DNA from: Platerodrilus igneus
Lineage: Eukaryota; Arthropoda; Insecta; Coleoptera; Lycidae
NCBI GenBank assembly: GCA_036346225.1
Contig: JARFIW010000108.1
Coordinates: 2,108,001-2,172,000, forward strand
Direction: 5' to 3'
DNA: 64,000 nt
Under the pieces are notes generated by a model that searched no databases, had not been told where the DNA came from, and saw only the letters and a program-made list of their open reading frames with translations. The position numbers and the translations under genes were made by a program. Positions within the stretch are counted from its first letter, which is position 1. Every line of letters begins with the position of its first letter. Below are positions 1 to 9,913 of the stretch, in pieces.

Positions 1-379
1 CGTGCGTTTTACGGAACATTTGACTGAGTGATACGCGTTGCTTTACTAATTGTGTTTTTAGTTGAGTTTCTTTTGAAATAAAAGTTGTAGAACTTGCTTG
101 CTAAACTTGACCGATTCTTCTTAGGATTAATGTGTGTGCGATCTAGTGTAGTGGTCCCCTTTGTTTATCAGGGTAAGTGCAATAAACTTGTACAGAATTT
201 TTAAAGAAGCCACTTTAGTCAGGTTTTAAACTTCCTTTTTTTAACTCATTTCGTATTAATGATACGTTAAATCTACCTTGCATTTAATAATAAGTCAATA
301 AAATATGAACGTACCTTCTTTTTTAAAAACGAGATTGTGAGAGTGATCGTGTTCTTAAATGTTTCACCGTATTCAAACA
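1..379. other. No gene recognised upstream of the commissureless-like sequence
   Basis: AT-rich sequence without a recognisable coding or repeat signature. It could be 5' UTR, intron or promoter of the following commissureless-like sequence, but no TATA box or splice site stands out enough to call. Confidence 0.4.
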
Positions 380-801
380 ATGCCTTTACCAACTGAAATT
401 AGCTTCAGAAGTTGACGAAGTTCTTTCTGCGGAAGCAGATCCGCAATACGAAAACTTCTTGGCGGATGTTTGGATCGGAATTATACTATTAATTGTTCTT
501 AGTTGCGTGTGTTGCATGTGTTCTTGTCTGTTGTACCACAAATTCCAACCCCGCGAATAGACTGTGAATCTTTGCCAAGCTACACCAGTGCATCCGGCTT
601 ACCAAGCTATCAGGAGGCTTTCGATCGGATACAGAAGTAAAAGAACAATCTGCAGTTGATAGTAGTGTCAAGTTTCAAGTTGATAATGGGATGGAACCAT
701 GGACATCCCACACTCCACCAACTCCAACTGCAAGGCTATCAGTAGCCGAATTAGTCCAATTCTATAGAAACTCTTCCGGTGCTCCTGGTTGTGTAAGTTG
801 A
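380..801 (+). pseudogene. Commissureless-like membrane protein, coding sequence in three frames
   Basis: Commissureless proteins of insects are single-pass membrane proteins that sort the Robo receptor to endosomes in axons crossing the midline. An ATG at 380 gives MPLPTE. One base later the next frame reads on from 399 with an acidic stretch ([18 protein letters not shown]), then a hydrophobic, Cys-rich membrane segment (about 450-530, [20 protein letters not shown]), then LLYHKFQ. A second frame (551-630) contains two LPSY motifs, SLPSYTSASGLPSYQEAF, the sorting signal known from Commissureless. A third frame (631-801) ends RLSVAELVQFYRNSSGAPGCVS and a stop at 799-801. The order membrane segment, LPSY, short C-terminus fits the family. 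The frame changes lie at about 398, at the C-run near 549-552 and near 630. This is either a decayed copy or an intact gene with assembly indels. The family name rests on motif recall, not a search. Confidence 0.58.
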
Positions 802-1408
802 ACTATTTCCTACTTGTTATTACTTTAAATATCTATCCGTTGTTTTGCCATATCTTCGTCGTTCTGATACCTTTTACAATAGACGTGCCTGCTATTAAAA
901 AAAAAAGAAAGAAAAAAAAATCAATACTACTGAATTACTCATATCTATTGTGTCTTACCTATTTATCTTTTGTTAACATTTTGTCTGATTTATGTTTAAT
1001 TGGTGTGTGAGGAAACGTTTCTGCTACTCCCCAATATTACCTCACTTTGTACTAAAAATTTTTGTATTGCTTTTACCATTGTTATATTATATAGATTATC
1101 CAAACAGTTTTTTTACATTCTACAAAGTACTGAACAATCTATGCTCGATCAGCATGCTATGCTTTTTCTTTATTTCAGGTTTGCAGAACTATTTTTTTTT
1201 ATTGCAGGTTTGCTATTCTAATTTTTTTTATTGCAGGTTTGCTATTCTAATTTTTTTATTGCAGGTATTGTTACTAATTCCTTACAGCCGCGTACATTAT
1301 ATGTTGATCTGCTTTCTACAACCCCCCCCCCTAATCTCCGATTGAGCCCGGTCCTTTCTTTGATGTTCTTTGTGCTACGCACGGCTACGAGCCAAAGTAG
1401 CATAACTT
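802..1408 (+). other. Gene-free stretch upstream of a primer binding site; possible LTR remnant
   Basis: No coding sequence is convincing here. Because a perfect tRNA-Lys primer binding site follows at 1409, the right part of this stretch is probably the end of a 5' LTR. Its left edge cannot be placed, and no second copy of this LTR exists in the window. A small tandem repeat lies within it (separate entry). Confidence 0.4.
1168..1265 (+). repeat. Tandem repeat of pyrimidine tracts each ending in CAGG
   Basis: A unit of about 29 bases (ATTGCAGGTTTGCTATTCTA plus a T-run) is repeated at 1201, 1230 and, partly, 1258, preceded by a related TTTCAGG at 1173. Each unit has the layout of a 3' splice site: a long T-rich tract followed by CAG/G. 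Whether any of them is used for splicing is unknown. Confidence 0.6.
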
Positions 1409-1426
1409 TGGCGCCCGAACAGGGAC
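1409..1426 (+). promoter_or_regulatory. Retroelement primer binding site, tRNA-Lys3 type
   Basis: The 18 bases TGGCGCCCGAACAGGGAC are an exact complement of the 3' end of tRNA-Lys3, the primer used by several retroviruses and LTR retrotransposons. It implies that a 5' LTR ended shortly before 1409. The element has lost nearly everything downstream: LINE copy A begins only 135 bases later. Confidence 0.8.
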
Positions 1427-1485
1427 TGCCACGAATTACGTAACAAGGTATTGTGAAATTCTAGTACACTAAGGACAATTTTGTT

Positions 1486-1596
1486 ATGTACAATTTGGCC
1501 CCAGAAGATCTAGCCGGTAATCCACAAAACAACTCGGCTAAGTACCCCGCTAAAAATTCTGTGAAAACATCGACTGTTACAAAAATGGTTGACTAA
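1486..1596 (+). CDS. Short open frame after the primer binding site, possible Gag N-terminus
   Basis: A 36-codon frame starts 60 bases after the primer binding site (MYNLAPEDLAGNPQNNSA...). Its distance from the site fits the start of a gag gene. About the last dozen codons already lie in LINE copy A sequence, so the natural reading frame is cut off at about 1560. No known Gag was recognised, and the call rests on position only. Confidence 0.3.
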   Translation: MYNLAPEDLAGNPQNNSAKYPAKNSVKTSTVTKMVD

Positions 1597-2360
1597 CTCA
1601 GTGGGACGGGTGGTGTCAGTGTATGTATGTATACGAAACGAAACTTCAAACATTCAAACGAGAATCATGAGACAAATTTGTAGTGAATTACCTGAGGCGT
1701 GACGCACGGGGAGTTCCATAACGGATAGTTAAAGAGAAGATCACTCCACCCTACAGATGGATGACGGAAACACGTCTAACTGGAACAATTCGGCAAAGGC
1801 ACTAATAAAAGAGTTGATACCTGATGACAATACCAAGGAAGACTCGGACAGTCAAGCGGATCTACGGAGCAGCATAATTCGCCAAAACGGCAATGGTAAC
1901 AGGCCTTGCAATCGAGAGGCGGCGAACCTTCCACCCTTCACGGAGGGTAAGGTGCTTCTGGCGATCGCAAGGTGCGGAAACAAGAAAGCACTTGACCCTA
2001 ACAACATCCAAGTCATGAAGACGTTGGCAGACCAAATATCCGATGTGTTAACTGCATTCTGCAATGAATGTTTGATGCAAACAAAATTTCCTACCATTTG
2101 GAAAAGGGTAAACCTGATAATTATCCAGAAGGGGCATGCTAGATATATGTCATCCCCAGGATCATATCGGCCGCTATGCCTCCTCAACGTCCTTGGGAAA
2201 TATGTGAAAGATTACTAGCCAACAAGATGGTGGACCATAGAAATGTTCACGGTATGAACAACTGCCAATAGGGTTTAAGAGAAGGGAAGTCGACTAAAGA
2301 CGGTATCAACCACGTTTTTGAATCTTCGAAAAGACCCGACAGTAAATACGTCCTAGCGGT
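1561..2360 (+). pseudogene. R1-clade LINE copy A, 5' part (linker and start of reverse transcriptase)
   Basis: The sequence starts in the linker between endonuclease and reverse transcriptase (frame with REKITPPYRW-like residues near 1700-1750). After a frameshift it enters an open frame at 1757-2218 containing PPFTEGKVLLAIARCGNKKA, a variant of the PF..EV..AI...KAPGPD block, and SSPGSYRPLCLLNVLGKY, the R1/Jockey RT block 2a (SYRPICLLDVLGK). The reading continues out of frame to SKYVLAV at 2356, where the LTR element is inserted; the rest of the RT resumes at 8419. ORF1 and the endonuclease domain are absent. Copy B begins at the same point, so the loss predates both copies. Confidence 0.85.
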
Positions 2361-3154
2361 TGTTACGTGCCAAAGTTGCCCTTAAACATGTTATTAGGTT
2401 AAGTTTGATGTGCGGAGGTTTCGCGCCATAATTTCAAAAGACGCGATGCGCGGAATTTTTAAAAGACTAGGCGCGTACTTCCGTTACGTCATGGTGCGTT
2501 TGCGCAGATCGCGCGACGCAAGAAGGTTGGACGAATAACTTCGCGCCGACGTGTAAAAGACAAAAAGAGTGGGGACAACTTTCCGTGACGCTCTTAAACG
2601 TGGCTTTTTAGCCCGTACCTTTGAGTGGAGTGGACGCTTTGAGGTATCGTATCGTGCTTATCTTATCTATGTAGATTTCCTTTGCCTAATTGTTTTTGTT
2701 TGCTGCCTTATACCTTGTTTCCTAATCCGATCCCTAGATAGGTAGATGAAATCTGCAGCCACCTAGGGCAAACCGTACTGCACGACCCGAGAATGAGCCG
2801 GAAGCCCATGTTCCGCCAACACCTCCGGAGGAATCACCATCTTTAATCCCTCCGGGATGGAGCCCTGATGGACTTGGGAGAAGTCAACTATAACCCAATT
2901 CCGTCGAATGCCGGATTTCTGAGTGAGTACTTTTTTGTTAAATTGTTCGCTATTATCCTTTATTGTTTTATATTTGTATCAACCTCCGATTACTGCGCAA
3001 TATAAATTATGCATTGGTGACGTCATTGGCAGTTGACGCGCCCAAAATCTGTATAAGATTAGCGCTACCAACTACCGGTGGTGTCTAGTAAACCCCGCTT
3101 CCGGTGTTGTATTTATCTAACTTTAAAATGTAATTACCGTTTATAAATGTAAGA
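2361..3154 (+). repeat. 5' LTR of retrotransposon 1
   Basis: Starts TGTTACGTGCC and ends AATGTAAGA (TG at the left, but GA rather than CA at the right). It contains a TATAAAT at 3001-3007 and a perfect CRE-type site TGACGTCA at 3018-3025, both kept in the other full LTR. The end is set by comparison with the 3' LTR: identity stops exactly at 3154. Confidence 0.92.
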
Positions 3155-3157
3155 ATT

Positions 3158-3171
3158 TGCCGGCCAACGTG
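3158..3171 (+). promoter_or_regulatory. Candidate primer binding site of retrotransposon 1
   Basis: TGCCGGCCAACGTG, three bases after the LTR, matches the tRNA-Lys1,2 type site (TGGCGCCCAACGTG) at 12 of 14 positions. The position is right and the match imperfect. Confidence 0.5.
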
Positions 3172-4688
3172 TTTTTTTAGGTGGCATTGTATTAATTAAT
3201 GTTTTAAATAGCTTTTTCATCTAAAATTAATTTAATAAACGTTATTATCTATGTTGCATAAGATATCTGTGGATTTTAAATTTCAGGTTGGTAGCTTGTA
3301 AATTTCCCCAGAGATTTTCCTGAATTGACTTGTCAGCTGTTGTAATGAAAACCGTCATTTTGTAGTTATTGTGATATATACCTTTTGTCTTATAAATGCT
3401 ACATTAACCTAATTAATTTACTGTAACTCTAAATGAAGTGTATAACTGAAATTATCTAAAATATGTGTTTAGTGGTTCTAAACTTTAACTTCCCGTTTTT
3501 AGAAGGATTTATACGTTAACCTTACTTTTGTATTATACGGGTAAGAGAATTATCTAAACAAAATATCAAATCTATCAATAAGTAATGCATGCCTTTATTA
3601 TGAAAAATATCTACCTTATATCAGATTAAAACAACCCTTCCTGTTTTTTTTTAAAAAAAAACATACATAAATTACCTTGCGTGTTTACACTTAAAAAAAA
3701 GCCATTTACCTGTTTGATTTAGATATCCGAGTTATTTTTACAAGACACCTTATGTTTAAAAAACGTTATTGAAGTGAATTGCACCTTTAGAATATCTTTT
3801 GAAAATGCTATATTAATAGTTCTCGTTTTATTTGTTAATACCACATTACCTGCATGTTTTTATAAATTGGAGTGTCTTTTTGTAGTTTATCAATGATATA
3901 TCCCTTTATTAAATATTAACCTTGCCTCATATAGTTTTAAAAGCTGTTCCCTTGAATGTTTTAAACAGTATAACCTATAAATGCGTTTTATAAAGGTTCT
4001 TGCTTTATATATAGTAACGAAATTACCTAACCATATTTTTACCTTTCAAAATGTTGTAATAAACTGCATCTCTTTATATCTGCTCCTTTGAATACTAAAA
4101 TAAAGAAATTTCTGTTAACGTTTATTATTTAAACTCATTTACGATACTTGTTGATAACTTCTGCAATATTGAAAGAACATTCCAATAATTTGGAATACCT
4201 TTTGTATAGGTATCGTGGAATTTTTCTTTTATGTAGCGAGTATGATTTTGTCTTGATTGCATATTTTTTTTAGTTATTGATATTTCAACGTACCTTAACA
4301 TCCGTTAAGCGAAATTTACTGTCGAATTTGGTCGTCCAGCTGTATATAAGTCTAGACGAGACCCAAGGATCGGTCGCTCAGCGTTACGTAACTGTAGACG
4401 AGAATTTGGTTGGTAAGTTTGTCGTTTAGAATTTGTGAATCATTTTTTTAATAATGATGTTGAAATTTTTCCTTATTGGTTTGGGTAGAACTCAAATGAG
4501 AGCTTCCCATCCCAGTATATATATGCTTTATAAAATATCTTTTTGTTTTTCAACAATTTTATTCGTGAATCGAGTTTTAATTACTCTTATCTCTTCACAT
4601 ATCGATTTAAACCTTATTAAATGCCTTGAAATTGTCTTTAAAATCGTTTAACCTTACGTATATCTAAGAGCTTTTCACGTTTACTTCT
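3172..4688 (+). other. AT-rich non-coding interior of retrotransposon 1
   Basis: No coding sequence recognised. The motif TACCTT recurs throughout. At 4338-4425 a TATATAAG box is followed by a GC-richer stretch (CGGTCGCTCAGCG) and a consensus splice donor GGTAAGT, which looks like a promoter with a leader exon or the core of an old nested LTR. There is no further support. Confidence 0.4.
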
Positions 4689-4928
4689 TTGACAATGTAC
4701 CTAATGTTCTTAGCTTTCACTTGGCTTAATAACTTAAAACAACCCGCAGCTTGTTTGGCAAGATGGAACTTGCGTATATCTCAATTCACTTTTGATGTTA
4801 GGCATAGGGCTGGCAAATTAATTATCGTACCTGATGCCTTATTTCGTGATGTTGTTTCTCTTAACCTTCTAAATTTAATCCCTAATACCTGGTACCTAAA
4901 TATGATTAAACCCTCACTATTTACCTAA
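4689..4928 (+). pseudogene. RNase H fragment of a Ty3/Gypsy pol
   Basis: The 79-residue open frame reads FTWLNNLKQPAACLARWNLR, then ISQFTFDVRHRAGKLIIVPDA, LFRD. This follows the Gypsy RNase H block (L.WL..LK.P.GRLARW...L..Y.F...HR.G..N..ADALSR) in order and spacing. No reverse transcriptase or integrase precedes or follows it, so it is an isolated remnant. It places the parental element in the Gypsy superfamily. Confidence 0.65.
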
Positions 4929-6540
4929 TATTTTTTTGTTCTCACCACAAATTGGTTAACTTTAATTACTTATTCCCTCTCTTATACAGTATATAATCTC
5001 TTACACGTTTAACTTTACTTCCCTTAAATTAACTACCTTTTTCTTTTGGTTGACTTTTCCTTGACCATACCGTTACTTATATATCACTTTATTCTCTACA
5101 CATTCAATATAATTCTGTCGTTTCATTTAATCAACCCTGGAACTTTTCCTACAGCATATTATTTGGTTTTTAGTATTTTTCTTATGTCATTTAATTTTGT
5201 GTGGTAATTGTCGTAACTTTGGTTGCAATAACTTATTGAATTTTTATTATTTGTTTTTAGCTGATGTTAGAGTGAATGCTTTCTTCCTTGGACTCACATA
5301 GGAGACGCGGCCTATGCCATTGTAAGAAATAGTTCATATTCGCAGTTGCAAAAAACTACGATTATCTATTCCATGTGTTTTTCCTCTGAATTATTGCAGT
5401 CGCCCACATTATACTACATCATTATTTCTTTCTTTTTCTATTAAATCAACATAACTTCTAAACTTTTTTTTCATTGTTTTTATTGAACTTTGTGGTGAGG
5501 TGCTATTGTTTCTTATTGTTATCTTATTAAACTCTCGGTTGTTTTAGCATATTGGGACAGTGTATCTGTATTTAACTGCTTATAAGTAGGCATTTTTGTG
5601 TGTTTAGGGTGCTATCGTTTTGAAAAACTACCTTAAAACAGTTTGTTTTTGTGTGTTTGTATCTGTAATGATACTTTTAAGTTGTTGTGTCAACTTTTGT
5701 CTGATTTTCTTATCGTAGTGGATGCACTCGTTAGGAAAATGATCGTACTAGTTCTCTTAAGGGTCTAGTTTTTTTTAATTTATGTGTATATCTTATCTTG
5801 TCGGATTAATATCGCAGGTGGTCCTTCAGACTGCGCTGTGTTTAACAGGGACAACTCTCTACCTTCTCTCGGACGCTTGTCCAAAAACTATACTTTTTCT
5901 TATCCCGCTGTCTCCGCTATGCCTTATTCTTCTTTCGGTGGACCTGTTCTTGCCCCGGAACACCCGTCTGCCACATAAGAGTGATGTTCCCTCACTCCGA
6001 GCTACTAGTCACATTGGCTGGATGAGTAGCGCTTTGCCGTCCACCTTTTTCTCTGTCTCTTTTGCTCAATGCGAGCCCTTCCTCTACTTTCTTCTACCTG
6101 GAAGTGCCTCTAATGCATTCCAAATAACCTACCTTCTTCTTTTTACCGTTCCTGTTTCTCTGCCTTTTCATTTCCGTTAGTCACCGTGTGGTTGCGCGGG
6201 AGGTTTTCACAGACACCTGGACCTCGTCTCTGCGAATCTTTCGTGGAGTCATGCGGTACCACTGTCAGCGCATGGGCTCTGGCAGTGAAGGTATGTGTGA
6301 GTGTGTGAATGTGTGAGTAGATGTGTATATCTTATATACCGTGTGGGTATCGGGTGATTATATCACCGATACCGATTAACGCCGGGTGCAGGAATGCACC
6401 CAAATGTCTTTGCCGGTCCCTCGTGTCGTTTATTGCAAACGGACCTGCTTCACAGGTTTCTCTTTTTAGAGGGCACGAGTCAATCCCCATTTAAACGGCT
6501 CTACCGGAGCCACTCTATCTTTACCTTATTCATTCGTCTT
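4929..6540 (+). other. Coding-poor interior of retrotransposon 1
   Basis: No protein family recognised. From 5815 to 6180 the base composition becomes more even, and two overlapping open frames exist (5782-6180 and 5784-5978) directly after a splice-acceptor-like ATCGCAG at 5811-5817. Neither resembles anything I know. Near 6345-6410 two short hairpins occur (CGGGTGATTATATCACCG and GGGTGCAGGAATGCACCC). Confidence 0.4.
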
Positions 6541-6559
6541 GGGTAATAACTAGGCCAAT

Positions 6560-6965
6560 ACCTTTGTCTTTTTTATTATCTTTGATAATACCCTTAGTTT
6601 TAATATCGTTATCTTACCGATTACCTTTAATAATAACTTTAGTTAAATATCGTTATCTTACCGACTACCGTTAGTAATAATTTTGGTTTAATTTCTCGTT
6701 ATCTTACCGACTACCGTTAGTATTAACTTTGAGTTAATTTCGCGTTATCTTACCTGTTATCTTTAGTGATAACTTTTGTTTAATATCGCGTTACCTTACC
6801 TACTATCTTTAATAATCACTTTAGCTTAATATCGCGTTATCTTATCTAGTATCTCAAATAATAACCAAAGCTTAATACCGTTATCTTGTCTATTACCTTT
6901 GAGGATAACAATTTAAGCTCATTATCGTTATCTTATCTCTTATCTTTAACAACAATTTGAGATCT
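6560..6965 (+). repeat. Minisatellite, period about 46 bp, eight copies
   Basis: The core ATCG(CG)TTATCTTACC recurs with its CGTT at 6607, 6651, 6697, 6743, 6789, 6835, 6879 and 6926, giving spacings of 44-47 bp. The copies are degenerate. The array lies in the 3' part of the interior of retrotransposon 1. Confidence 0.85.
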
Positions 6966-7620
6966 TGCCTTATCTTTTTATCTTCCTAACGTGTGGTATC
7001 TATGACCAGACGTGGGAATTATTTTTCTTGAAATTTAAGTGAAAAAGCTAACCCGATGTAGAAATGTAATTTGTTAGGTTAGCAACATAAGGATTTAGTA
7101 GGGTGGTACTTTTGGTAAATTTGTTGATTCACAACTATGTCATGGACAAGTTTTAAATGTGCATTGTTAGAAAACCAAAGTACCAGTAACAAAATTTGCT
7201 AGAGTGTATAGTGACTCACTCGGTGAACATTTTTAAATTTGGGCACTTCTTGCCAACAAGGAACAGTTTTGATGCAACGCTCATGTGTGTTTGCACGTAA
7301 AAACTTTAATGTTAGCTTTAGTTTAGATAGGTTTAGGCGACTTGTTGCACCCGTTTTAGTTTAAGTAGTGTTTCATGCTCCCCGACAAATTTGTGCTGTC
7401 AATTATTAGTGTAGTCAAAAACAATGGGGTTACCTATTCCGTTTCCTGGTAATTGGGTAGACGTGTTATCGGTCGAAAAAACCAGGTGGCGCCTTATACA
7501 AATATTTTGTAGGTTTTAAGTTAGGTTTTATATAGGATAGTTAGGTCTTAGATTTTAAGCTGTTACTGTGCTAACAGACTTTTTCTTTTTTTAAGTTTTT
7601 TTTTGTGGCTTTGTCGCGAT
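6966..7620 (+). other. Non-coding 3' interior of retrotransposon 1
   Basis: No coding sequence or recognised motif. There is no obvious polypurine tract immediately before the 3' LTR; the preceding bases are T-rich (TTTTTTTTTGTGGCTTTGTC). Confidence 0.4.
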
Positions 7621-8414
7621 TGTTACGTGCCAAAGTGGCCCTTAAACATGTTATTAGGTTAAGTTTGATGTGCGGAGGTTTCGCGCCATAATTTCAATAG
7701 ACGCGGTGCGCGGAATTTTTAAAAGACTAGGCGCGTACTTTCGTTACGTCATAGTGCGTTTGCGCAGATCGCACGACGCGAGAGGGTTGGACGAATAACT
7801 TCGCGCCGACGTGTAAAAGACAAAAAGAGTGGGGACAACTTTCCGTGACGCTCTTAAACGTGGCTTTTTAGCCCGTACCTTTGAGTGGAGTGGACGCTTT
7901 GAGGTATCGTATCGTGCTTATCTTATCTATGTAGATTTCTTTTGCCTAATTGTCTTTGTTTGTCGCCTTATACCTTATTTCCTAATCCGATCCCTACATA
8001 GGTAGATGAAATCTGCAGCCACCTAGGGCAAACCGTACTGCACGACCCGAGAATGAGCCGGAAGCCCATGTTCCGCCAGCAGCTCCGGAGGAATCACCAT
8101 CTTTAATCCCTCCGGGATGGAGCCCTGATGGACTTGGGAGAAGCCAACTATAACCCAATTCCGTCGAATGCCGGATTTCTGAGTGAGTACTCTTTTGTTA
8201 AATTGTTCGCTATTATCCTTTATTGTTTTATATTTATATCAATCTCCGATTATTGCGCAATATAAATTATGCATTGGTGACGTCATTGACAGTTGGCGCG
8301 CCCAAAATCTGTATAAGATTAGCGCTACCAACTACCGGTGGTGTCTAGTAAACCCCGCTTCCGGTGTTGTATTTATCTAACTTTAAAATGTAATTACCGT
8401 TTATAAATGTAAGA
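7621..8414 (+). repeat. 3' LTR of retrotransposon 1
   Basis: Same length as the 5' LTR (794 bp) and about 97 percent identical by eye. It carries the same TGACGTCA at 8278-8285. It is followed by the CGGT duplication and then by LINE copy A sequence. Confidence 0.92.
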
Positions 8415-9299
8415 CGGTAATGACAGACATCGAAGGCGTATTTAACAACCTTTGGTGGCCGGCCCTGTTTCACAGACTGGAATCAATCAAGTGCCCCAAA
8501 CACCTGTATCATACATTTCGAAATTACTGCCAGAACAGATAAGTTACACTACAAAGACCACAGTCGATATCTAAAATTGCTACCAAAGGTTGCCTGCAGG
8601 GATTCGTCTACGGGCCTCTATTTTGGGACATTTTGCTGGGTGGACTGTTAGACGACCTTCAGGTCATGAGAAAGGTTTTAACTGTCGTTGCCTATGCGGA
8701 CGACTTACTCGTCATGGTGGAGGGAATACAAGTGTCGCAATCGAGCAAACAGCTACACCCACAGTAGAACAAATAAACAACTGGTGTTGAAGCAATAAAA
8801 TGATCATTTCTGCGTCCAACACCACATACATGATGATGAAGGGGAATTTCTCGAGGAACCCCCAAATCATCTTACGACACGAGAGGGTTAAAAGATCGCC
8901 CCAAATTAAGTACTTTGGGGTTATCCTGGACGAGAAACAAATCTTTGAAAATTACTTACAAAAGACGTGCGCAAAGGCAAAAAGCTTAATGCAAGGCATC
9001 ACCAGTCTAGCCCAACGCGAGTACAAAATCCCGCTCAACTGTGTCAAACTCTACATAAACAGAGTGATAGCATCCGTAATAACTGACGGGGCAAGCCCCC
9101 ACAACGCTTGAAGTCGACGTAAAGGGGACTCATACTGCGGTTGACAGGGGTCTATCGCACCACCTCGCAAGAGGCACTGGGAATAATGCCACTAGGTCTA
9201 ATAGTAAAACAATGGGCTGCTACATACTTCCTACGGAAAGAGCACTACACCAAAATGGAGGCAATTACAGAAGCGCATCACGCACACGACGTAAAATAC
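8415..9299 (+). pseudogene. R1-clade LINE copy A, RT core and thumb
   Basis: This is the continuation of 1561-2356 after the LTR insertion. It reads VMTDIEGVFNNLWWPALFHR (RT block A, normally D..GAFDN.WW), then GCLQGFVYGPLFWDILLGG (G.PQGS..GP..W block), then AYADDLLVMVEG, with the YADD catalytic motif intact near 8690-8705. After one stop codon the thumb continues with KMIISASNTTYMMMKG and IKYFGVILDEKQIFENYLQK. The C-terminal part breaks up after about 9110. Relative to copy B, about 770 bp (B: 12795-13560) are deleted at about 9297. Confidence 0.85.
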
Positions 9300-9841
9300 A
9301 GAAATAAGTATTTAATTTAGTTGTAATAACAAGAGGGCAAACACAGATGTATTAATAACTCGAAACCTGACTAACCCACATACAACTAATCTTAATGTAG
9401 CCTTTTGGGCAAAACACCCTGGCAATATCACTGACGACACCACCACACCTGGGACTGTACGTGGTTCCCCTGGTTTCCTGCTGCCGATGACCCGGACGCA
9501 TACAGGAGTCCGGAATTCTCGGTTTCTGATTACCGGCTGCCAAAAATCGGGAACTGGATGGAGAAGCATTCCCATAACACTATTCTATGTCACCATTACA
9601 TGCAGACAATCACACATACAGTTTCGCACTCGCACACAAATATCACCACCACAAATACAAATGCACTAACACGCAAACACAGTGGGACTGTACATAGCCG
9701 CCCTGGTTCTGCCTGCCGATGGCCAGGACACGTGCAGAAATGCGCCCTTTTTGGTCTTTGATGACTGCCGACGGTCGGAAACTGGAGGGGAGGAGCAGTC
9801 CCATGACACCCCTACATACAGACAAACACTTACACACAATT
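9300..9841 (+). repeat. 3' region of LINE copy A with two divergent internal repeats
   Basis: It matches 13568-14150 behind copy B nearly base for base at the start (TATTTAATTTAGTTG), so it belongs to the LINE. It contains two related units of about 200 bp (from about 9449 and from about 9685), each running GGGACTGTAC ... TGCCGATG ... GGAAACTGGA ... CCCATAACAC, separated by CA-rich sequence. No coding role is apparent. Confidence 0.75.
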
Positions 9842-9913
9842 CCGTGCTAACACACGCACACACACACCACACACACACACACACACATACACACACATAC
9901 ACACACACATACA
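9842..9913. repeat. (CA)n microsatellite
   Basis: Imperfect CA/ACAY run directly before the 5' end of LINE copy B. Open frames across it are low-complexity artefacts. Confidence 0.9.

Larger units (their letters stand above)
2361..8414 (+). mobile_element. LTR retrotransposon 1, nested in LINE copy A, coding-poor
   Basis: Two direct repeats of 794 bp (2361-3154 and 7621-8414) bound a 4.47-kb interior. The 4-bp duplication CGGT flanks the element exactly (2357-2360 and 8415-8418). Removing the element and one CGGT restores the LINE reading seen uninterrupted in copy B. I count roughly 20-25 base differences between the LTRs, so the insertion is moderately young. The interior has no intact gag or pol, only a fragment resembling Gypsy RNase H at 4689-4928. 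It therefore looks non-autonomous, depending on a related Ty3/Gypsy element. Three solo LTRs of the same family lie at 17793, 22382 and 53943. Confidence 0.93.

Noticed and set aside
5782..6180. 132-codon plus-strand frame in retrotransposon 1, considered as a captured gene
   Set aside because: Leu/Pro/Ser-rich with no domain, and the overlapping frame is equally open; composition alone explains it.
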